DNA of 12,626 nucleotides from an uncultured Bacteroidales bacterium (GTDB lineage Bacteria > Bacteroidota > Bacteroidia > Bacteroidales > Paludibacteraceae). How positions within the stretch are numbered: the first letter of the stretch is position 1; each line of letters begins with the position of its first letter. The translations under genes and the position numbers were made by a program. The notes under the pieces are model-generated. The model was not told where the DNA came from. It ran no database searches and saw only the letters and a program-made list of their open reading frames with translations. The stretch covers positions 1 through 12,626 of the forward strand of contig CAIUKZ010000275.1 of the NCBI GenBank assembly GCA_903899865.1, read 5' to 3'. Shown piece after piece: positions 7,643 to 12,626 of the stretch.

Positions 7643-8644
7643 CTAGTCTTGAAGACTAACAATCGTTCTACCTTTTAACTTTCCAGCCAAGATACTTTCA
7701 ACAGCCTGCTCAATTTGATTCATGCTTATTTCGGAATATATATCAAACAGCGAATCTAATTTCCATTCATTGGCTAACTTATCCCAAAGTCCCGAACGCA
7801 GTGCTGTAGGATAGTTTTGGGCAGAAATCCCTATCAAAGTTATTCCTCTAAGAATAAATGGAAATACGGTCATATTTAGTTGTGTTGATGAAACACTCCC
7901 ACAAGTAGTAACAGCCCCTAAAGGTAGTAATGACTTTAAAATATTCTCCAATATTGGACCTCCTACTGTATCAATAGCGCCAGCATATTTAGCAGAGAGT
8001 ATAGGTCGTTTATCAACTTCTTGGAAATCTGCTCTTGTAAGCACCAACGATGCTCCAAGTTTGATTAGAAATTCGTGCTCTGTTTCTTTACCAGAAATTG
8101 CTATCGTTTGATAGCCCAACTTAGACAGCAATGCCAATGCTACTGAACCCACTCCACCTGTAGCACCCGAAACAAGTACAGGACCATCTTCTCGTTTGAC
8201 CAATTGTGTTAATCTACTCACAGAGATACCTGCTGTAAATCCTGCAGTTCCAAGTATCATTGCTTCTTTGAGACTCAATCCTTTGGGCAACTTTACAACC
8301 CACTCTGATGGAACACGTATGTACTGACCATACCCACCAGCAGTGTTCATTCCTAAGTCATAACCTGTAACTATCACCTCATCACCTTTGCTAAATCTGC
8401 TATCGGTAGAATACTCTACCACACCCGATGAGTCAATACCAGGTGTGTGTGGATATGATTTAGTCACTCCTTTATTGCCCGTTATAGACAATGCATCCTT
8501 ATAGTTTACTGAAGAATATGCTACCTTAATTAGCACTTCACCATCAGGTAAAGATTTTGTATTAAGAGTTTTAATACTTGAAACAAAAACACCGGCATCC
8601 TTTTCTTCTACTACCAGAGCTTTATAATCAACATGTTCAATCAT
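7643..8644 (-). CDS. YhdH/AcuI-family NADPH-dependent reductase (probable acrylyl-CoA reductase)
   Basis: The 333-residue protein is a zinc-free medium-chain dehydrogenase/reductase. Family features are SSVNYKD (44-50), PHTPGIDSSG (65-74), a GYG-Q segment in 103-109, GTAGFTA (132-138), the dinucleotide-binding loop VSGATGGVGSVA (158-169), DTVGG (225-229) and a C-terminal GRTIV (325-329). These are typical of the YhdH/YhfP/AcuI group, whose characterised members reduce acrylyl-CoA to propionyl-CoA with NADPH. The exact substrate here is inferred only from the family; it may detoxify acrylyl-CoA or another enoyl compound. No partner pathway gene is adjacent, so context does not help. A terminator-like hairpin lies just upstream (8660-8693). 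Confidence 0.85.
   Translation of the reverse strand: MIEHVDYKALVVEEKDAGVFVSSIKTLNTKSLPDGEVLIKVAYSSVNYKDALSITGNKGVTKSYPHTPGIDSSGVVEYSTDSRFSKGDEVIVTGYDLGMNTAGGYGQYIRVPSEWVVKLPKGLSLKEAMILGTAGFTAGISVSRLTQLVKREDGPVLVSGATGGVGSVALALLSKLGYQTIAISGKETEHEFLIKLGASLVLTRADFQEVDKRPILSAKYAGAIDTVGGPILENILKSLLPLGAVTTCGSVSSTQLNMTVFPFILRGITLIGISAQNYPTALRSGLWDKLANEWKLDSLFDIYSEISMNQIEQAVESILAGKLKGRTIVSLQD
7644..7658 (-). terminator. Possible weak terminator over the end of the AcuI-like gene
   Basis: A 7-bp inverted repeat, TAGTCTT-G-AAGACTA, covers the last codons and most of the stop codon of the reductase gene. As RNA it would form about five pairs around a 5-nt loop. On the minus strand the nearest T-run (TTTTT) comes only about 14 nt after the stem, so it is a poor intrinsic terminator and may be chance. 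Confidence 0.25.
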
Positions 8645-8659
8645 AATATGGAGACTTTA

Positions 8660-8693
8660 AAAACAAAATGCGCCGAAGCACAAACTTCAACGC
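8660..8693 (-). terminator. Intrinsic terminator after bactofilin, in the acuI-like leader
   Basis: Read on the minus strand, GCGTTGAAG (8693-8685) pairs with CTTCGGCGC (8678-8670) over nine positions, two of them G-U, around a TTTGTG loop. A U-rich tail follows, ATTTTGTTTTT (8669-8659). This is the usual shape of a Rho-independent terminator for bactofilin transcripts. The tail ends only about 15 bp before the start codon of the reductase gene, leaving little space for a separate promoter behind it. Confidence 0.65.
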
Positions 8694-8743
8694 AATCCTG
8701 TTATAATTATATATATTTCAATATCCTAAATCAATCTCATTCA

Positions 8744-9115
8744 TTACGCTAAATCCAAAGTACTAGGTGCTACTTCGCGCATTGAGCATGACCCATTAAA
8801 CACAGCATTAGGCTCTACCATCAATACTTTCGTCCTCACATCGCCCTTAACTACAGCAGTGGAACGTAATGACAAAGTCTCAGACACTATCACATCACCT
8901 TCTACCTGCCCTACTATTTCAGCATTGGCACACGAAATAGAACCTTTCAAATGTCCATTTTGACCTACAATAACCTTTCCATTACAAGTAATGGTGCCTT
9001 CCACTTCCCCATCAATCCTAAAATCACTATCAGCAAAAATTTTACCTACTATTTTACTGCCATTAGTAAGCGCATTGTACATTGCTCCGGTATTATTCAC
9101 AACTTCTTTTGCCAT
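8744..9115 (-). CDS. Bactofilin (polymer-forming cytoskeletal protein)
   Basis: Bactofilins form cofactor-independent filaments, often at the inner membrane, and take part in cell shape and local peptidoglycan remodelling. This 123-residue protein has the typical layout: a short N-terminus (MAKEVVNNTG), a central right-handed beta-helix from about 19 to 108, and a short polar tail. The core shows the repeated pattern of G-x-(V/I) turns, for example FRIDGEVEGTI (32-42), VIVGQNGHLKGSI (48-60), AEIVGQVEGDVI (65-76) and AVVKGDVRT (87-95). The bactofilin N-terminus often carries a membrane-binding motif, but none is clear here. No M23 peptidase partner is adjacent. It is divergent from the glycan genes on the other strand. 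A TAnnTTTG box lies 27 bp before its start and a terminator lies behind it, so it is probably transcribed alone. Confidence 0.9.
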   Translation of the reverse strand: MAKEVVNNTGAMYNALTNGSKIVGKIFADSDFRIDGEVEGTITCNGKVIVGQNGHLKGSISCANAEIVGQVEGDVIVSETLSLRSTAVVKGDVRTKVLMVEPNAVFNGSCSMREVAPSTLDLA

Positions 9116-9141
9116 ATTTTTTCAGTCTATATATTGGTGCT

Positions 9142-9149
9142 CAAAATTA
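9142..9149 (-). promoter_or_regulatory. Probable -7 box of the bactofilin promoter
   Basis: On the minus strand the sequence reads TAATTTTG, an exact match to the Bacteroidota vegetative -7 consensus TAnnTTTG, 26 bp before the bactofilin ATG. The nearest upstream TTG (9182-9184) is 32 bp away, beyond the usual 17-23 bp, so the -33 element is not convincing. Confidence 0.45.
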
Positions 9150-9237
9150 CATTATTCTTTCTGAATAAAAAAATATATTAACAATAAATTCGTTGAATAA
9201 CAATTTTGCAAAAAAGAATATTTCGATATAAATCTTA

Positions 9238-9271
9238 TTGCCTATCATTTAAAGCAGAATCACTATCTTTG
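9238..9271 (+). promoter_or_regulatory. Bacteroidota-type promoter for the glycan gene cluster
   Basis: TTG (9238-9240) and TATCTTTG (9264-9271) fit the Bacteroidota consensus TTG / TAnnTTTG, with a 23-bp spacer at the upper end of the accepted range. Transcription would start near 9278, giving a leader of about 30 nt before the ATG at 9309. It likely drives the acyltransferase gene and perhaps the genes behind it. Confidence 0.6.
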
Positions 9272-9308
9272 TTTTAAACTTAATATTATCAGAGAATTTG
9301 ATTTCAAA

Positions 9309-10190
9309 ATGAAAATAACACATATAAAACATATTGATATTGACAAAGCTAAATGGGATGATGTTATCACCAATTCAAGCAATCATTTGTTTTACGCATA
9401 TTCTTGGTATCTTGATGTTGTTTCACCTAACTGGGAAGCTTTAGTTAGTGAGGATTATCTATTTGTAATGCCTTTACCTATAAAAAAAAAAATATTTATC
9501 AAATATATCGTACAACCTATATTAACTCAGCAACTTGGCATATTCTCACCCAAAACTATAGATCATCAAATCATTAATTTATTTATCAATAAAATACCCT
9601 ATTTAAGTTACGAAATGAATTTAAATGAAGAGAACGAATTTCCTAGATGCCCTACTCTTCCAAATATGATTCTGAAATTGGATGTAGATTACAACACAAT
9701 TCGTAGCACATATTCAAAAAATACAATTCGCAACATTGATAAGGCAAAAAAACACTCTCTAAGTATAGTTGAAAGTTTAACAATTAATCAATTTATTGAC
9801 TTTATTAACAAGTCTACACAACTTTACAACAATAAAATTCAAACGATTAAAGAACTGATTAAAGCTGGATTAAAGAACAATATTTTTCAATTACTTGGAA
9901 CAGTTGATGAGGAACGCAATTTAATTTGTGTCCTATGTATTGCCAAAACTAGAAATAGAATTACTTATTTGCTACCTGCTTCCAATGAGCATGGAAAATC
10001 AAAATCGGCAATGTTTCTATTGATTGATCACCTTATTAAACTTCATTCGTCTTCAAATATAACTTTTGACTTTGAAGGTTCTAAAGTTGATGGAATAGCT
10101 CGATTTTATAACGGTTTTGGGGCTACTTTAAAACCATATTTTTTGATAAAAAGATGTAGACCTATTAAAATCAAACAGATACATTTTTAA
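9309..10190 (+). CDS. GNAT/FemAB-like acyltransferase of unknown substrate
   Basis: I recognise this 293-residue protein as a family common in Bacteroidota and annotated as GNAT-fold or FemAB-like acyltransferase, but not a precise function. The N-terminal part has a run of family-like features: LFYAYSWYLD (27-36), VMPLPIKKK (53-61) and QQLGIFSP (74-81). A basic segment, RNIDKAKK (141-148), leads into the second half, where FDFEGS (253-258) and GIARFYNGFGA (262-272) are the strongest family marks. These resemble the substrate and acyl-donor region of FemAB/peptidoglycan-bridge-like enzymes. There is no signal peptide or membrane segment, so it is probably cytoplasmic. It is the first gene behind the divergent promoter and precedes a glycosyltransferase and a flippase. 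A role in decorating a glycan precursor with an acyl or aminoacyl group is inferred from context only. Confidence 0.65.
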   Translation: MKITHIKHIDIDKAKWDDVITNSSNHLFYAYSWYLDVVSPNWEALVSEDYLFVMPLPIKKKIFIKYIVQPILTQQLGIFSPKTIDHQIINLFINKIPYLSYEMNLNEENEFPRCPTLPNMILKLDVDYNTIRSTYSKNTIRNIDKAKKHSLSIVESLTINQFIDFINKSTQLYNNKIQTIKELIKAGLKNNIFQLLGTVDEERNLICVLCIAKTRNRITYLLPASNEHGKSKSAMFLLIDHLIKLHSSSNITFDFEGSKVDGIARFYNGFGATLKPYFLIKRCRPIKIKQIHF

Positions 10191-10300
10191 CATACAAACA
10201 TTTTAGTCTATAACGCTCTAACACACAAGGTGCTGATTATACAATGCTAACTTCACATCCACTCCAAAAAAGTGAATTGGGGAGGATTAATTATTTAAAG

Positions 10301-11428
10301 ATGAAAAAGAAAATCTTATTTTTATGCACGTCACACTTTTCGTTAGATGATAGAATTTTTTATCACCAAGCACAAAGCATTACAAATAATGACGACATAG
10401 CTATAATTTGTTCAACTATTGAAAATCTTGAAACAGTTATAGACAACATTTCAATTACATCTTTTGACACCACTCATTTATCATTTATAAAAAAAATAAA
10501 ACCAATAGCTTCACACATACATTCAATAGAACCAGATCAAATTATATGTGACTCACCATTGGCTGTTTTAGCTTCTTATATTGCATCAAACAAAAATAAA
10601 CACAAAATCGTATATGATATTACCGAATGGTATCCTTCCAAAGAGAATTTCACTTACACTCCAGCTATAACTATAATTCTGAAATTCATTTTTCTAATTC
10701 TATTTTCATTTTCAGCTGGTGTTATTTCTAACAAATTCATTTTTGGTGAATATTATAAATCAGTTCCATTTAAATTGATATTTTTTTGGAAAAAAAATAT
10801 CATTATCCCATATTACCCTGATTTGAAATACATTAATAAAATTAACAAAACCATATCCAACAATGAGATTGAACTTCTTTACGCTGGAAAAATCAATATT
10901 GACAAAGGGATAGTAAGTGTTTTCAATGCGGTTCAAGAGTTAGCAAAACTTGAACCAAACTTCATATTTAAACTAAATATTATTGGAAAATACTCGACCG
11001 AAAAAAACAAAAGGTTATTTGAAAATTTAGTAGAAAAAAGGTTACCAAATATTGTCGTAATTACAAGCGATTTTTTACCATTTAGAGAATTCTGTGATAA
11101 GTTAGGTAAATATGATTTCTTTTTTGACCTTAGACAAATTGACTTTGAAAATAATAGAAGCCTACCAATTAAGCTATTCTACTACATTGCGTGTGGCAAA
11201 CCTGTTATTTATTCAAATCTTAAATCCATTAGACAAGACATTCCAAATTTTAATTTTGGATATCTTTGCAATCCAAATGACAGCAAAGCAATAGCATCTT
11301 ACATTTCTGACATTATAAATAACCCTCAATTATACAAAAACGCATGTAAAAATGCATGTCATGCCTCCCAAAATAAATACCACTGGGGAATTATTGAAAG
11401 TTCATTTTTAGACTTTCTAGAAAGCTAA
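10301..11428 (+). CDS. GT-B fold glycosyltransferase (family 4-like)
   Basis: The 375-residue protein likely adds a sugar to a lipid-linked glycan at the cytoplasmic side of the inner membrane. The start at 10301 (MKKKILFLCTSH) gives a normal first beta strand; the frame opens at ATG 10244, but the extra 19 residues look unrelated. A purine-rich GGGGAGGA lies at 10279-10286, 14 nt before the ATG, somewhat far for a Shine-Dalgarno. The N-terminal domain has DDRIFYHQAQSI (16-27), a GT4 acceptor-side pattern. A hydrophobic stretch (about 123-147) may touch the membrane. The C-terminal nucleotide-sugar domain shows LLYAGKINIDKGI (192-204), LNIIGKYS (225-232) and LPIKLFYYIACGKPVIYS (288-305). The glutamate usual in the KLFEYMA position is Tyr294. 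Donor and acceptor sugars cannot be named. Confidence 0.8.
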   Translation: MKKKILFLCTSHFSLDDRIFYHQAQSITNNDDIAIICSTIENLETVIDNISITSFDTTHLSFIKKIKPIASHIHSIEPDQIICDSPLAVLASYIASNKNKHKIVYDITEWYPSKENFTYTPAITIILKFIFLILFSFSAGVISNKFIFGEYYKSVPFKLIFFWKKNIIIPYYPDLKYINKINKTISNNEIELLYAGKINIDKGIVSVFNAVQELAKLEPNFIFKLNIIGKYSTEKNKRLFENLVEKRLPNIVVITSDFLPFREFCDKLGKYDFFFDLRQIDFENNRSLPIKLFYYIACGKPVIYSNLKSIRQDIPNFNFGYLCNPNDSKAIASYISDIINNPQLYKNACKNACHASQNKYHWGIIESSFLDFLES

Positions 11429-11458
11429 TCTAATTATTCAGTTTAGAGTATAGTCGCA

Positions 11459-12622
11459 ATGTTTAAAGAAATTTTACATAAAGGATATTCAAAAGGATAT
11501 TTTCACTTGCTGACAGCCAATGCACTTATCCAATTAGTTGCCTTTGCTTCACAACTCTTTGTGGCTGGAATACTATCTACCGAGGATATTGGTCGAATTA
11601 AGATAATTCAAACCTATCTAACTATTTTTACAATTCTGGGTAGTTTAGGTTTTAATTCATCAACTCTTAAACTGTGTTCAGAAAACAGATCAGAAGCTGA
11701 ACAAATGTCCTTATTTAAATCAGCTTTTTATTTAACACTTTTCTCAACTTTTGCGCTTTACATTTTACTATTTATTTTAAATTATCTCCAACTATTCTCC
11801 TCTGACAAAGTATTTATTTCTATTTTTCCATTTGGAATGTTACCCATCATAACCAGCTCCATTTTTCTTGTTTTCACAGCTTATTTTCAAGCCACGAATA
11901 AAATTCAATTACTCTCAAAACACACCACTATAAATAAATTGGTTTCCATTACCTCAATCATTGCATTTTCCTACTGGATGGGGATTTATGGGTATTATTA
12001 TGCACTTAGTATTTCTTCAATATTGATTATTTTATTCTGTTTTTGGGAGTTTCGTGGGATCATAAATACTAAAACCTCAATAAAAAGAATAGTCACAGAT
12101 TTTAAAACACATTGGACATACGCTAGTAAATCAATGGTTTCGTATATCATCTCTGATTTAGCAGCATACATTGACATTGTATTTGTAAGTTATTTTGTAC
12201 TTGACTTAAAAGAAATTGGGTTCTATGGATTTGCCTTAACACTTACTGTGATATTTAGATTAATCCCAGGAACTATTCAACAAATCTCCATTCCTCAATT
12301 TTCAAATATTGGAATGGATAAAGTTGCACATAAGACATTGTTCGATAAATATAATAAAATTTCAATATTAGCTATATTTGGAACTCTGATAGTTGCTCTG
12401 TTATTTATTCCAATCTTTACACATTACGTATTTAGCTCAAAATATGACAGGTCAATGATATATTTTCCATATCTAGCTATTGGGTGGACTTTTAGGGTTT
12501 TAAGTATTTTCCCAAATGGTGTAATCTTTGGTGTTGGAAAAATTAAGTATAATATCTATATTAGTATAATATCCTTATTCTTTAATATTATTATACTATA
12601 CATAACCTTACAATTCTTTTGA
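11459..12622 (+). CDS. Wzx-type polysaccharide/oligosaccharide flippase
   Basis: This 387-residue protein of the MOP/polysaccharide-synthesis export superfamily probably moves a lipid-linked repeat unit across the inner membrane. I count about 11 hydrophobic segments, near residues 15-38, 44-66, 85-112, 118-143, 158-176, 180-196, 225-248, 252-276, 300-322, 333-358 and 363-385. Family-like features are ILSTEDIGRIKIIQTY (38-53) in the first loop, the middle AAYIDIVFVSYFV (235-247), GFYGFALTL (254-262) and the late PNGVIFGVGKIKYN (352-365). Most Wzx proteins have 12 or more segments and about 410-480 residues. This one stops straight after segment 11, four bases before the window edge, so the end may be truncated or frameshifted. 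The ATG is 30 bp after the glycosyltransferase stop. Confidence 0.85.
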   Translation: MFKEILHKGYSKGYFHLLTANALIQLVAFASQLFVAGILSTEDIGRIKIIQTYLTIFTILGSLGFNSSTLKLCSENRSEAEQMSLFKSAFYLTLFSTFALYILLFILNYLQLFSSDKVFISIFPFGMLPIITSSIFLVFTAYFQATNKIQLLSKHTTINKLVSITSIIAFSYWMGIYGYYYALSISSILIILFCFWEFRGIINTKTSIKRIVTDFKTHWTYASKSMVSYIISDLAAYIDIVFVSYFVLDLKEIGFYGFALTLTVIFRLIPGTIQQISIPQFSNIGMDKVAHKTLFDKYNKISILAIFGTLIVALLFIPIFTHYVFSSKYDRSMIYFPYLAIGWTFRVLSIFPNGVIFGVGKIKYNIYISIISLFFNIIILYITLQFF

Positions 12623-12626
12623 AAGA

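Noticed and set aside
10244..10300. Earlier ATG of the glycosyltransferase frame
   Set aside because: The 19 added residues (MLTSHPLQ and onward) do not look like part of a GT-B fold, while ATG 10301 gives a standard first beta strand.
1..12626. Defence system, prophage, mobile element, CRISPR or structured RNA
   Set aside because: No transposase, integrase, nuclease, toxin-antitoxin pair, regular repeat array, tRNA or rRNA sequence could be seen on either strand.

Overview
The window looks like chromosomal DNA of a member of the Bacteroidota. The DNA is AT-rich. Most start codons lack a clear Shine-Dalgarno sequence. Matches to the Bacteroidota vegetative -7 box TAnnTTTG sit in the one divergent intergenic region. 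Lysine/peptidoglycan synthesis uses LL-diaminopimelate aminotransferase (DapL). A long PurF-like amidotransferase of a type I associate with Bacteroidota lies beside glmS. The genus cannot be fixed from the sequence.

Region 1 (1-2470, + strand) is the lower-ligand end of cobalamin synthesis: the last codons of a probable cobU, then cobT, cobS and a cobC-type phosphatase, with gaps of 6 to 36 bp that suggest one transcript. Together they activate cobinamide, make alpha-ribazole phosphate, join the two and remove the phosphate. A long hairpin (2428-2468) separates this operon from the convergent genes.

Region 2 (2494-9115, - strand), in transcription order, is bactofilin, an AcuI/YhdH-type zinc-free reductase, dapL, glmS and the long PurF-like amidotransferase. 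DapL and GlmS are 28 bp apart and probably co-transcribed; they supply meso-DAP and amino sugars for the cell envelope. A strong intrinsic terminator follows glmS, so the PurF-like gene probably has its own promoter. A second terminator-like hairpin follows bactofilin and lies directly in front of acuI.

Region 3 (9309-12622, + strand) is more AT-rich and reads as the start of a surface-glycan locus: a GNAT/FemAB-like acyltransferase, a GT-B (GT4-like) glycosyltransferase and a Wzx-type flippase. It begins at a good Bacteroidota promoter (TTG-N23-TATCTTTG) divergent from bactofilin.

No stretch above 300 bp lacks a gene. I saw no rRNA, tRNA, CRISPR array, insertion sequence or cobalamin riboswitch. 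I found no convincing new multi-gene system. The points most worth a second look are the altered glutaminase oxyanion motif and extra tail of the PurF-like protein, the terminator hairpin at the acuI leader, and the short 3' end of the flippase gene.
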